Part shown: piece after piece, positions 25,092 to 36,374 of the stretch
Layout of the letters: each line of letters starts with the position of its first letter
Numbering within the stretch: position 1 is the stretch's first letter
NCBI GenBank assembly: GCA_963556695.1
Contig: CAUWAG010000012.1
Location: forward strand, 3,100,001 to 3,164,000
From: Anthostomella pinea
Lineage: Eukaryota > Ascomycota > Sordariomycetes > Xylariales > Xylariaceae
Length of the DNA: 64,000 nucleotides
Reading direction: 5' to 3'
Program-made: the position numbers and the translations under genes
Notes under the pieces: model-generated
Databases searched by the model: none
What the model saw: the letters and a program-made list of their open reading frames with translations, nothing else
Told to the model about the DNA's origin: nothing

Positions 25092-25680
25092 CTTGAAAGA
25101 ATTTATGGATTGAAAGAGTTCAGCTGTAGGGGAATAAAGGATTGCGGATGGAATTGTTGTTGGGGTATCTCAAGGTTGGTAGGTTTGGTAGGTTGCGCTC
25201 GGAAGGGGTCCTGTCTGCTGGAGCTTAGAAAATTTACTTGACGTCGCGATGGAATGATTTTTGCTGCGCACGGGCCAGAAACAAGGTCCCCGAGCTAAGA
25301 TGCACGCGCATTGCCAGTCGACGGGTCTTTGAGCGGCAGCTGCCACCAGCTGCGTGCAGGTCCTGACAACTGAGATGGCCTATGTAGTCCGCAGGAGAGA
25401 AAGGAGACGATGAAGTGGTAGAATAACATTCAACACTAGGATGGAGCAGAGTGACCATACAATGGCTCATATATATCATGTATAATAGCTAACTGATAAA
25501 GTTCCGCCCACAAACACAAAAACCTGATCAGAGCCGGCCACCGTTTCGATGAGCAGCGATACCCCCTTGGATAAGACAGCCACCTTAAAATGTCGTTATA
25601 CATCAAATGTAGGTATGAAACCCACAGTCCAAGTCCATTGCGGTTTTCTGCGCCTTATATATCGAGGGTGGCGTGAGGAT
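25092..25680. other. MAM33 upstream region, no recognised gene
   Basis: About 590 bp. It should contain the MAM33 promoter and the 3' flank of the Cys-rich gene on the same strand. The short ORFs have no features. Confidence 0.5.
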
Positions 25681-26180
25681 TCAGAGGAAGTTGAGCCGCA
25701 TTGCTCGAGTATGCGATATCCTCTCGATATCTTCCTTGCATTTCCAACATTGGTAGGGAGTCGTGCTGGGCTTGGTGCCGATGCCTCTCCCGCAACTGCC
25801 AAAGACGCCGCTCTTCTTCGCCGACGAGCAGGACTTCTCGGAGATCAGGACGGTTTCCTCGTGCGCGCAGAGGTAGCAAGTCCTCGTATGCGTGACATAA
25901 TTACACATCTCTACAAATGGTCAGACTAGGCGGAGAGACGTGAGTGCACGCACCTACTGTAGAGCTCGGCGATGGTTGCTCGCATTTGTTCAATCTTGTG
26001 TGTTGGTATTGCTCCTCCGGGATGGAAGTGATCGGCATGTTCACGACACAGCTGCCTTAGTCCCACCTTATACATAGAAAACCCATGGTACCTAACCACA
26101 TAGTCTTCGAGGAGGCTTCTGCAGTGTCCTCTCTGCACGTGTGACTTGTCTCTCCTTCGCCGCAGTGTAGTATATGTCAA
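25681..26180 (-). CDS. Small Cys-rich hypothetical protein
   Basis: Two exons fit well: 26180-25958 and 25910-25681, with donor GTAGGT and acceptor TTTGTAG, joined in frame as E-L-Y / K-M-C-N-Y. The second exon carries regularly spaced cysteines (C-N-Y...T-C-Y-L-C-A-H-E-E...S-C...G-S-C...Q-C-W-K-C), which suggests metal binding. Many ascomycete genomes hold such short, lineage-specific C-x2-C proteins of unknown role; I do not recognise a named family. The first-exon start (26180) is the weakest part, because an intron or a later ATG is possible. Confidence 0.5.
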
Positions 26181-27148
26181 GCCAATCAGGTCTTAGTCGG
26201 CACGGAGCAGTGATGGTTCTGGTCCAGACTACCAAGGAATAAGGCGAGGGATCCTCCCTCCCACGGCTGGAGTACCCCATCAGACCGCCGGCGGTTCTGG
26301 TGCACAATCCGTTTGAAGTGTGCTGGCGGCGTGCGTATCCGTGTGTGGGGGGTTGACGCCGGAGAGGGAGGAAGGAAAGGTTGTGAAATGTCACACGTTC
26401 GTAGTCTGAGGATGAAGTGTTCGGCTTAAATATGAGTAAAGACGTAAGGGAGCTGCGGTCTAGAGACGATGAACTGTCTCTATAGATTCCAAGGATCTGG
26501 ATCCCAGGTTACTGTGTAAGATCTCGGCTTCGTGGTACCAGGGCGGCCGCTTCCCGAGGACATACAAAGCAGATAACCTAGCATCATCATCGAAGGACAC
26601 GTATCATCGTTGCAACCAGCGCCCAGGCCGGTCGACCCCCCCGCCCGCACTGGCAGTTGACGACGAAGACTACGCATAAGCACCGCTGTCATACCAAGGA
26701 TAGTAGAGCGACAGAAGGGCAGAACTGGCTGCCAGATGCTCCGTTAGCCTCGGATTGTTGCCAAGGAGGCTGAGACATCGTGTATAAGGCGGCTTCCACT
26801 GGTCGACAGCGTAATATTGCAAGTCGCAGGTGGGGTTCCTCAGTGGTCGTCAGATTCTGCCGCCGCAGAACCAAGTCCTAGGTTTTATATGCCGAGAACA
26901 TCGAGCGGGAGCACATTTCGCGGCTGCTGTGTACTATACTGCGGGTACCCGGAGAGTTGGTGAATCATCAATTAGAATGGCCAAGTCCCCGCCATGTCTC
27001 AGAAACTTCTTCGCCGTTGTGCAGCGACCCGTGCGCTGTGGATGAAGATAGAAAGACCAACCGAACGAAGACCACGTGGATGTACCACAAACTCCTGCAG
27101 ATGCGGATATGTGTCATGCATAGGGACGGTATAACCCATCCTTTGCTC
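26181..27148. other. Intergenic, nothing recognised
   Basis: About 970 bp with short ORFs of no recognisable content. The right end is the 3' flank of TMA16. Confidence 0.5.
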
Positions 27149-27883
27149 CTAGTGATCTCCTCTGGGAGGGAAACTGGAAGGTTGGACGGTGCCGGCAGAC
27201 GACACCCTCACCCACTTCATAGCCGTTAGATATGACCAAGAGCCTTCCCACCGGTCTAGCGACTCGGCATCCTCCTTGACATCAAGTACCGGAACCACTA
27301 GGGACATGTTAGTTCTTGTGTTGAGTACCAACCTCGGGTACTGTATTCACAAAAGCCATTTTGGTATTCCTTCTCTAGACTGGCGACTTTCATCTTCAGC
27401 AGATCTTCCCTGGCGCTCGCAGGCCGCCCTGGTCGTCGTGCTTTCTTGACTTCATCCAGTTCCTCATCGTACTGATGTATGTATCTAGGCGGGTATCAGT
27501 ATGAACGATGACGAAGCACACTAGGGTGATGAGAGACTCACGTCTTTACGAGATCGTCAATGACAGTCCTCTCGAGAGGCTGACCTCCATTCTGCTTGAT
27601 TGCCTCTTGAAAAAATGCTGCTCGCTCGACTGTAGAAATCGGGAATCAGCATCTGCGACCCCTTGTTTTCACGCTGCATCGGTTTAATGTGTTTAGAAAT
27701 AATGCACGTACTGTGTGGCCGGTCATTCTTTTTTCTTGAGGCAGCGAGCTTCTCCAGCTTCTCGTCCCTGCCCTGGGCTCGGTGAAGCCGCTTGGAGTTG
27801 CGTGAGTTCTCATGAAGTGCGACGATAGAACCGCCCTTCTTCTTCGCAATGGCTTTGCGAGTGCGTTCAACCGTCTTTGGCAT
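27149..27883 (-). CDS. TMA16: Translation machinery-associated protein 16
   Basis: Four exons (minus): 27883-27712, 27629-27542, 27484-27351, 27297-27149, total 543 nt or 180 residues, in frame throughout. It begins MPKTVERTRKAIAKKKG and continues with the family signature H-E-N-S-R-N-S-K-R-L-H-R-A. Exon 2 gives E-R-A-A-F-F-Q-E-A-I; exon 3 ends K-E-Y-Q-N-G-F; exon 4 opens V-P-V-L-D and contains W-x-G-x-W-x-Y-L-x-A-M-K-W-V-R-V. TMA16 binds nuclear pre-60S particles during large-subunit assembly. The protein is basic at the N-terminus, and the yeast protein is of similar length. A longer ORF reading through the first intron and upstream is not the gene. Transcribed divergently from EXO1. Confidence 0.93.
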
Positions 27884-28669
27884 CGTGAAGGGGTATATGA
27901 GTATGCGGAGAATACCTGAAATCGGTTGTAACTCGCCAATGGATGGCAGAGAAGGACTCAGATCGCAAGGCTTTTCGGAGCGGGATCTTTGGTGGGGCAA
28001 GGGTGTTTCGTTTTGGGTGGCACACAGCTGAGTTCTCGTTCTACTGTTAACTACATATATTTGTTCCGTTTGTTGCATATACCCGGCAGACAAGGGCCAA
28101 GGGCAATCCCAGAAATAGATTTCCTTAGAGCGGCCCCACGTTGCTCTGTCGATGGTTCTGTGGTTCCGCTGGGGCAAACTGGGCAAGTCGCGGTCCAAGA
28201 CGCGGTTGCTCATTTGGCCTTATCGATTGAACCAACTCGTCCTCCGTCGCGCTTGCCCTCCTTCCCATCGACCTCGCCATGTCATAATTTGGATTGAATT
28301 GAACTTCCAGCTTCGAGTCTCGGTGTTCACTTTTCTTCTCGGCATTGCAGTTGGAATAAATCGACCTGGAATCCCTTCACGCCGTCCCGCACAGCCCAGT
28401 GTGTAGTCGAACATCGTTCTTGGCTTGTTTACTTTGAGTTGCCGCCCACGACACACGATACACGCCACAGCTGCTCGTCTGGACCCTGCAATGCCGCATG
28501 TTGTCGGCCTCAGCTGATCTTCTGATTCCGCCCGTGTTTGCTTTCGACTGCTCACCTTTTGAGAGCTGCTTTCCCTTCGCCGCAATCGACCTACATAACT
28601 TTCCGGATGGCATCGCGCCAACAGTAACTCGGTGCCAATCGAACACCCTACCTTGCCGCGATCGGCAAG
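27884..28669. promoter_or_regulatory. Divergent promoter region of TMA16 and EXO1
   Basis: The 786 bp between the two start codons must hold both promoters and 5' UTRs. I see no clear TATA box or other defined site. Confidence 0.6.
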
Positions 28670-31142
28670 ATGGGTATCCAGGGTCGGTCCAAGTCATGTT
28701 AGCCCAACCTCTGGACCTTCATTGACCGTCGTCCAGGCCTCCTTCCGTTGCTCAAATCCATACATCGACCAACCGAGTTGAAGAAGTTTTCCGGAGAGAC
28801 GTTAGGAGTCGATGCCTATGGCTGGCTGCACCGAGGCGCGACGGCGTGCGCCATAGAGCTTGCCGAAGGCAAGCCAACGCGCAAGTAAGTTGATTGCTTA
28901 GCATCTTACGCCGTCTTACAGATCATCCAACCTTACAATCTCTCCCAGATATGTCAACTTCGTGATGAACCGTGTACGTATGGCTAAGCACTTTGGCGTG
29001 ACGCCCTACATGGTTTTCGACGGAGACTACCTACCCAGCAAGGGCCTCACTGAAGATTCTCGCAACAAAAGTCGAGAAGAACACAAGAAGGCCGGGCTCG
29101 AGTTCTTGAAGGCAGGGAAGCCCTCTCAGGCGCATCTTGAACTTCAAAAAGCCATTGATGTCACCCCCGAGATGGCCCGCCACTTAATCGAGGAACTGAA
29201 GAGAGCCGATATTCCTTACGTGGTAGCACCATACGAAGCCGACGCACAGCTGGTGTATCTCGAGCGCCAAGGCCACATCAGTGGCATCATCTCCGAAGAT
29301 TCAGATCTGTTGGTCTTTGGTGCAAAGCGACTCCTGACCAAACTGGACCAACATGGCCAGTGCGTCGAGATCAATCGGTGCGACTTCTGTTCTTGTCGCG
29401 AAGTCTCTCTGACCGGCTGGACTGATGCCGAGTTTCGGCAGATGGCAATCTTCAGTGGCTGCGACTATCTCGACAGCGTTCAGAATCTCGGGTTGAAGAC
29501 AGCACATCGGATGATTCGAAAACACAAAACGCCCGATCGAGTCCTCCGCATGCTACAATTCGATGGCAAATTCCGCGTCCCCGCAGAGTATCCGACACTC
29601 TTCCGCCAGGCCGAGCAAACGTTTCTCTATCAATGGGTGTTTTGCCCTAAAGCAAACGGACTTGTTCACCTCACCTCGCTTCCGTCCGACATCAATGTAG
29701 ACGATCTTCCTTTCATCGGTTCTTTCGTCGAGCCTGAGGTCGCGCGGAAGGTTGCGAACGGAGACTTCAACCCTATGACCAAGCAGGAGATCATAATCGA
29801 CACACTACCTTCCCCGAGAAAGCGAACTGCATCTGTAGCCAGCGGCAGCGCAGCGCCGTCCCGAACCATGCAGAAACCACCCACCAAGCCGATTGACTCC
29901 TACTTCAAGGGCCACCGCCGAATTCCTCTAGGTGAAATGGAGCCCAATTGCTTCACAGTTGATCCTGATCGGGTGTCTACTATGACCGAGAATGGGGAAC
30001 GACCGATCGTCTTCCCGCTACCGAGACCCTATATCGACGATGTTGATTCCAGATCTGGTACTTCCCGCCACTACATCAACCAATCCGGCAATTCGGCACG
30101 TACACTGCGTCGCCGAACCGAACCTGTGAGCAATTTACTCAGCAACGGCGGACATTCTCTGGCTTCAAGCTCTCGGCGTCAAACCACTGGGCCAGACAAC
30201 CGACTGTTTAACGCCACCCACGTGGCAGCCACCAGTGTCACTAGGTCGCCTAAGAAGGCGCGCCTTTGCGATGAAGCAAAACCAGGATTCAGTCCCGGGA
30301 AGGAGAAGAGCAAATTCTTCTCTCAGAGTGGCGCAACAGCATCGCCAGCTACGAAAGGAGATGGGTATCTTATGTCGGACGACTCAATAGAGGAAGCTCT
30401 AAACGACCTGTCCGACGTCGATGGCTGGGCCGCAGTGGGACGGGGTCACAAGACAATCTCGGTCTACGATGGAGAAGTTTCGCAAACGACGACGACGGAG
30501 GAGGGAATACCCAAGGATGACGAACAAAGCGAAGCGGACATATTCACAGACGAAGCCGCTGTGGTCCACAACACGGTGATTCCTGACACCCCTCCGAGGA
30601 ACAGCGTCAGCCGTTTCTCCTTCGCACCCAATCCATCAATGAACGGGTCCCAAAAGGCCATGCAAACGTCACGTAGACTGAGTACAACAACATCCCGCCG
30701 CAGCTCGGGCATTACAATGACGCCAGGCTCGTCTGTAAACACATCCATGATGTCTTCTACTCCAACGTCCTCACTCGGCCAACACTCCACGACCAAGTCG
30801 ACACCGGCCACGACGCCACGGCTAACCCCCCTTCAGCGACTAGGGGCTTATGCCCTCAACCGGAACAAACAGCCGCCTACGCCTACGTTTGTAGCACCCC
30901 GACCGCCGAAGCGATCCAGCCTTGGTCACATGAGTCTGGAGTCGATGCCGATCAACCCGGCGTTTGTCCCGTTGCCGCCTGTGGACTTGGATGAAGTAGA
31001 AGCCCTGCACGAGCCTGTCGGCAGCGAGGATCTGCTAGTTCCGGACAGCGAGGGCGAGGAAGCGGGAGAGGGGATAGAGAACATGGTGCATGGCAAGACT
31101 AAGAAAAAGCAGATGGACTTGGCACGATTCCTCTTTGCTTGA
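28670..31142 (+). CDS. EXO1: Exonuclease 1 (Rad2/XPG family)
   Basis: Exons 28670-28682, 28737-28884 and 28949-31142, total 2,355 nt or 784 residues. The tiny first exon (13 nt) encodes MGIQ and a split Gly, and joins L-L-P-L-L-K. The XPG N-domain has Asp30 in G-V-D-A-Y-G-W-L-H-R-G and Asp78 in F-D-G-D-Y-L. The I-domain has Glu150 and Asp152 in Y-E-A-D-A-Q-L, Asp171 and Asp173 in S-E-D-S-D-L-L, and a further Asp at about 226 in S-G-C-D-Y-L, so all catalytic metal ligands are kept and their numbering matches yeast and human EXO1. The second half is low-complexity and presumably unstructured, as in the family, where it contacts mismatch-repair partners. A 5'-to-3' nuclease for mismatch repair and end resection. 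Confidence 0.97.
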
Positions 31143-31921
31143 GCGAGAGATGCACGGATTATGGGCAGTGTGTGTATGCAGATACAGAGCTGCTGTGTGA
31201 GTCAGGAGAGAAAGTGGCACTCGGTGCTTTGGGCATGCATGGCGTTTATAGGTGCACAGCGCCGGAGTTCATGGTCATGGGAGTATGGGGTAGGATTGGG
31301 CGGTCAGGACTCGCCTTGACTTGTAGAGATATAGTATACGACTTCGTCGCAATGCACCATAATTACAAGTCTTTTTTCCACAATAGGCATCAGGTTTTCG
31401 GTTTGTATTTTACTGTTGAAGTCTCAGATGATTTTCAAGTGCTCGTTACCTACCAGCGAGGTAACAGAAGAAACGCCGAATCTCAGACCTGAATAAGACA
31501 GCGTTAGTCACAATTCTATTTACAGTGGTGCTATTCCATTGCATTACCCCTGAATCAACACCGAGCTTGGATATTTTGGTCACCTGATATGTGAGTCATT
31601 CCATTGACAGCCTTGAGTCTATCAGTACTGAAGTTGCCACATTCTGAAGAATTCTCCCCCTTATTACCCTATTAAAGTGGATTGGCCGAAGAGTCAAGCA
31701 AGACTCATACCCGTAGCGGCGCCTGCCTGCCTGCCCTGCCTGCCTGGTCTAGGTACCGTAATAGCGTAATAGCGGGGGCAGGGGGCGGGCCCCACTGGAG
31801 ATATCCATGGATGGCAATTGGATGCCACTTCGGTTGCGTCACAGGATGCTGACCAGTGACCAGTGACCGCTGACCGGGAATCTGCTATCGTAATCGGGCA
31901 GCGCTACGGGCAGCAACGCTC
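31143..31921. other. EXO1 3' flank, low-complexity DNA before a transposon
   Basis: No gene. It contains simple repeats: CCTGCCTG units near 31722-31747, GTAATAGCGTAATAGC near 31758-31774, and GACCAGTGACCAGTGACC near 31849-31868. Confidence 0.6.
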
Positions 31922-31924
31922 TAG

Positions 31925-32013
31925 CCGTGCCCCGCACCACTTTCCACCTCGCTAGGGCTCACCACATAAAGTGGTGCTCACCACAGTAGCACACCAACCA
32001 CAATAACACACCA
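31925..32013. repeat. Left terminal inverted repeat of the Fot1-like transposon
   Basis: Begins CCGTGCCCCGCACC and ends ACAATAACACACCA. It matches the reverse complement of 33787-33875 at 88 of 89 positions as read by eye. Confidence 0.95.
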
Positions 32014-32466
32014 ATATGAGGTTATTGAGCATTAAAATTTACGTAGCGATTGTATCTTCTTGCCATATTTGTTAATAATAGCAGCAGGCAGTCTTTTAGT
32101 AGTCCTCTAATGCCTGACCAACTTTACTGCCTCCTTAGCGAGGTTTTTTCGTGATTAGAGCTCCTTCTTTGCCAGGGCATCTGTCTTCTTTTGGAGGCCT
32201 GTTGTGGTCTTCTGCTCCTTTTTTCTTGCTATTTTATGCCTGATTTCAACTATAAGTACTCCTCTTGATTAGCAAGGAGTGCTTTTTACATACTTACATT
32301 GTTTATTAACTCAAGAAGCTAATTCGGTTCTTTCAAAGTCCCTTTTGGTCTGGACTAGCTAGGAGGGGTAGAAGCGCGTCCCTTTAGATAGGAGCCTGAT
32401 CCTCTCAATATCTTTAAGAGTAAGATCTTTGCCATCGTCTAGGTTATTCAAAGCCTCGTTTACTTA

Positions 32467-33741
32467 ATAAGCGACTTTGTGAATCTACCGCATTGTAGCT
32501 GGGGTGGCAACTGGAGAGAAACCAGGCTGGCTAAGGGGAGATGACGGGGTCCTCGCACGAGCTTCGCGCTCCTTCAACTGGTTCATCATAACTGACGGTT
32601 TGAAGGGATAGATGCCCAATTTTTTGAAGACAGAGAGGATATTGGTCTTTTTAAAAGCTTGCTGGTGAGCCTTTTCAATACACGACAGGAACTCGATCTT
32701 CCCGATATGCATAAAACCATCACGCACTATAATATCCAGGGCTTTAACATAGTAGTGCTTTAAAGGCTAGAAAATCACTACATCGAGCGGCTGTAGTAAA
32801 TGCGTCATGTTCAGAGGGAGACCAAAAGGGATAATGCCGTTATCATCATAATATCTAATGAACTGTATCGTGTGGTGGCTACCGTGACCGTTAATAATTA
32901 AGAGCCTCTTTATAACAACTTGAGAGGTTTTAGAGTGCTTGTTGAAGTGCTAAATCAACTTTAGGCTGATCTCGTCGTTCAAATAACCACTTTCCGTGGT
33001 TGCAATTGCCATCCTGGGGTCTAATTTGGGTACCTTGTACCATAGAGACATGTGAAAGGTGCCAGAAAGGATAAAGAAGCCTGGAACAACCTCGCTTGCG
33101 GCAGAGATAACTTCTATGCTAGTATCAGACTTCCTATTCTCTGGTATCTCAAAGTAATGGGTTCTTTTTTGCTTGGTGATGACCATCTGGTTTTTTCCAA
33201 CCCTTAATCAAAAGCCAGTCTTGTCCATGTTCCACAGGTTGTCAAGAAGGGTGCCCTCCTCCCTGATGACCCTTCTCAGCTTTTAAAAGTACTCTTCAGT
33301 ACGTTTCAAGTCTTTAGCAGCTTATTGATCTTATAAAAGGACCTTCTGAGGCTACTTGAAGTATCCGTGGCGCTTGATGAAGCGGGAGGCCCAATTCTTG
33401 CCAACTGTAGGTAGTTCCGTGACCGCGGTACTCGCCGACTCTTGGAGCAGCAAGTTGGCAGCCTCTGTGATGAATTCTGGCCCCACGAAGAGATTAATGA
33501 TATCTAGGCGGTTAATATAAGCACAAACGGCCTTTTCTTGTATTGCATTCAGCTTGATGGGTGGTTCTCGTGATCCTTTTTTAGAAGGGATGCCCTGCAG
33601 GCAGTTATGGAAGCGCTCCCTTAGAACCCCGAACTGGCGGCAGATACTACGTTCAGAGGCATCCAGATACTTGCCGGCATATTCTACGGCTTTGTGAATA
33701 CGGGATTCTATCATAAAAAAGTCGTTCGTCCAAAGAGACAA
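32467..33741 (-). pseudogene. Broken pogo/Fot1 transposase
   Basis: Minus-strand reading shows, in order, a DNA-binding part ending V-G-K-N-W-A-S-R-F-I-K-R-H (CENP-B/Tc5-type helix-turn-helix), then the DDE nuclease core: N-M-D-K-T-G-F, then N-G-H-G-S-H-H-T-I-Q-F, then L-L-Q-P-L-D-V. At least eight in-frame stops break it, among them one right after N-M-D-K-T-G-F and one after D-V-V-I-F. The second catalytic Asp of the DDE triad (normally D-G-H-G-S-H) is Asn. Stops in place of Gln or Arg codons and Asp-to-Asn are what C-to-T/G-to-A mutation produces. No active enzyme can be made. Confidence 0.9.
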
Positions 33742-33786
33742 TGACTTTGGTGTGGTTTTGGCTGGAGGGTGGTTATTTTGGAAGAC

Positions 33787-33875
33787 TGGTGTGTTATTGT
33801 GGTTGGTGTGCTACTGTGGTGAGCACCACTTTATATGGTGAGCCCTAGCGAGGTGGAAAGTGGTGCGGGGCACGG
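33787..33875. repeat. Right terminal inverted repeat of the Fot1-like transposon
   Basis: Starts TGGTGTGTTATTGTGG and ends GTGCGGGGCACGG, the inverse of the left repeat. The following GTAACT supplies the right TA. Confidence 0.95.
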
Positions 33876-33878
33876 GTA

Positions 33879-34608
33879 ACTTACCGTCTGTGACTTTAAC
33901 GGGAATCTTCAACCAACAACACCATCTTATCATCCACCGGGCTCTCTCCCAATACCCAATACCCAATACCGTCAAGTCGCTGTCGGTATTGCCCCGTCAC
34001 CCGTCACCCGCACTTTGGGCCACTTCGTTACTTTCCCATGCCTTCTCCTGACCGTGCATTGTGGAAGCGCCTTTGATCCAGCACTGCCTTGTCCGCGTCG
34101 TTTCCTGTAACGGCTGCCTTCGATTTCCCCCTTGTCCCTCCTCCGAGCTTCCGCCAGTCACTTGTCCATCTACCAAGTTCTGTTGCTTGTTGCTCAGTAA
34201 AGAACTTGCACCCTCCACTAGGAACCGCAGCCAGCCTTGTTGATGACCTGACTTTCGGACCCAACCATTGTGTTTCCGATTCCGACCACCCTACAAACGC
34301 ACAACCACAAGCTCCGTACCTACCTACTTGCCTACCTATCTCCCCGAGTCTAGGCACTGCGTGACACGACCCGCCACCCTGCTCCCAAGGTACGCTCCGA
34401 CGTTAGAGCCGCGATCATAGCACCATCAAAAGCTCGTCAACGGCGAGTCACTTCGAAATCTCCCTCCCCGACCGACAAGATTCCTCCCACTACCAGAAAG
34501 CGCAAGGCGGAGGAGGCGACGGTATCCTCCAGTACCCGCGACGCGCTTCCGAACAAACGAGTCGTCGCCGCCTCTGCAGCTGCCGCACCACCCACTCCCG
34601 CTACAGCC
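33879..34608. other. Upstream region of the RBR ligase gene
   Basis: No separate gene seen. The reading frame of the ligase stays open upstream to a stop near 34350 but has no ATG before 34609, so this is probably 5' UTR and promoter. C-rich, with CTACCTAC-type repeats near 34318-34340. Confidence 0.55.
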
Positions 34609-36374
34609 ATGGATTCCGATGACGACTTCATCTCCAACATGTCGAGCGAGGACGATGTCATGCAGGACGACACCGATAACGATGACCTGTCCGCTGCGGA
34701 CGAGGGTATGTTATATTTCTACATTTCAAACGTGGCATCTCCATGCAGCAATCACCACATAGCTCCTTGATATTGCCGCAAAATACTAATGTTTGTGTCT
34801 AGAGTTCGATGTTTTTGATGACGAACCCGATGACAACCCCGCAGTCACCTCGATGAAGTCTGACAAGAAGAAGGGCGTGTCGTTTGATGTCAGTTTCAGG
34901 GTGTACAGGCCTATCGACGTCCAAAACCAGCAAGACGAGATGATTGACGAGGTCAACATGATCCTAGAGATGAAGAAGGAAGATGCTGCCATCATGCTAC
35001 GCCACTTTCGGTGGAATAAGGAACGACTGATCGAGGACTACATGGACAACCCAACCAAGGTCCTCGAAGCGGCGGGCTTGGGACCTAGCTCCTCGAGACC
35101 ACCCGAGTTGGAAGTGATACCCGGCTTCATGTGCGACATATGCTGCGAGGATGAGGACGGCCTGCTCAGCTTCGCCATGAAGTGTGGGCACCGATATTGC
35201 GCTGATTGCTACAGGCGATACCTGACCCAGAAGATCCGCGAGGAGGGCGAAGCTGCCCGTATTCAATGCCCAACAGACGGATGCCAACGCATTATGGATT
35301 CTCGGTCGCTCGATATACTCTTGACCTCGGACCTGAATGAACGATACCGAGAACTGCTCAACCGTACATTCGTTGAGGACAAGGATATTCTGAAGTGGTG
35401 TCCGGCCCCCGACTGTGAGAATGCCGTCGAGTGCGGCATCAAGAAGAAGGACCTAGACAAAGTCGTCCCCACCGTTGACTGCGCCTGTGGCCATCGCTTT
35501 TGCTTTGGTTGTTCGCTTAACGATCATCAGCCTGCGCCATGTGAACTTGTCAAGAAGTGGCTCAAGAAGTGCGCCGACGACAGCGAAACAGCGAACTGGA
35601 TATCGGCAAATACGAAGGAGTGTCCAAAGTGCAACTCGACCATCGAGAAGAACGGTGGTTGCAACCACATGACGTGCCGCAAGTGCAAGCACGAGTTCTG
35701 CTGGATGTGCATGGGCCTGTGGTCGGAGCACGGCACCGCCTGGTATAACTGCAACCGGTTCGAGGAGAAGAGTGGAAGCGAAGCGCGGGATGCCCAAGCT
35801 AAGTCCCGGGTTTCCCTGGAGCGCTACCTTCACTACTACAACCGCTATGCGAACCACGAGCAGTCGGCCCGCCTGGATAAGGACATGTATCAGAAGACAG
35901 AGAAGAAGATGGTGCAGCTGCAGACCGCATCTGGCATGTCCTGGATCGAGGTGCAATACCTTAACATGGCCTCGCAGGCACTGCAAACTTGCAGACAGAC
36001 GCTCAAGTGGACCTATGCGTTTGCCTTCTACCTTGCTCGGAACAATCTCACGGAGATCTTCGAGGACAACCAGAAGGACCTCGAAATGGCCGTCGAGGCT
36101 CTGTCCGAGATGTTCGAGAAGCCCATTACGGAACTGGCCGACGCCAAGCTTAAGGTGGACATGATGGACAAAACGGCCTACTGCAAGAAGCGTCGGGTCA
36201 TCCTCCTTGATGATACAGCCGACAATCTGGCAAATGGTGAGTTCACTCCGTGACGTGAAGACACCAAAGACACTAAACCAATACCAAACTGACCACCACA
36301 CAGGGAGATGGACATTCAGTATAGACCTGAAGGGTCTTACTGCTGGAGCTGGCAGCACGGGTCCCCGACGATAG
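34609..36374 (+). CDS. Ariadne-type RBR E3 ubiquitin ligase
   Basis: Exons 34609-34705, 34803-36236 and 36304-36374; 1,602 nt, 533 residues, in frame. The acidic N-terminus starts MDSDDDFISNMSSEDD. A UBA-like region follows (about residues 75-130), then RING1 from Cys143 (C-D-I-C-C-E-D...C-G-H-R-Y-C-A-D-C), the IBR domain (W-C-P-A-P-D-C...C-G-H-R-F-C-F-G-C), and RING2 (C-P-K-C...G-G-C-N-H-M-T-C) with the catalytic Cys319 that takes ubiquitin as a thioester. The C-terminal Ariadne domain (about 350-510) normally masks that Cys until a neddylated cullin binds. The short third exon replaces the read-through end and gives the tail G-L-T-A-G-A-G-S-T-G-P-R-R. Complete and apparently functional. Confidence 0.96.

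Larger units (their letters stand above)
31922..33878 (-). mobile_element. Fot1/pogo-type Tc1-mariner DNA transposon, inactivated
   Basis: A complete but dead element. Inverted repeats of 89 bp (31925-32013 and 33787-33875) differ at one internal base. A TA dinucleotide directly flanks each end (31922-31923 and 33877-33878), the target duplication of this superfamily. The inside encodes a broken transposase on the minus strand. The size, about 1.95 kb, is typical of Fot1-like fungal elements. It sits in the space between EXO1 and the RBR ligase and interrupts neither. The internal DNA is more AT-rich than the flanking genes. Confidence 0.93.

Noticed and set aside
27557..28213. 218-codon minus ORF extending TMA16 at both ends
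   Set aside because: Reads through upstream DNA and the first intron; the family start MPKT lies at 27883.
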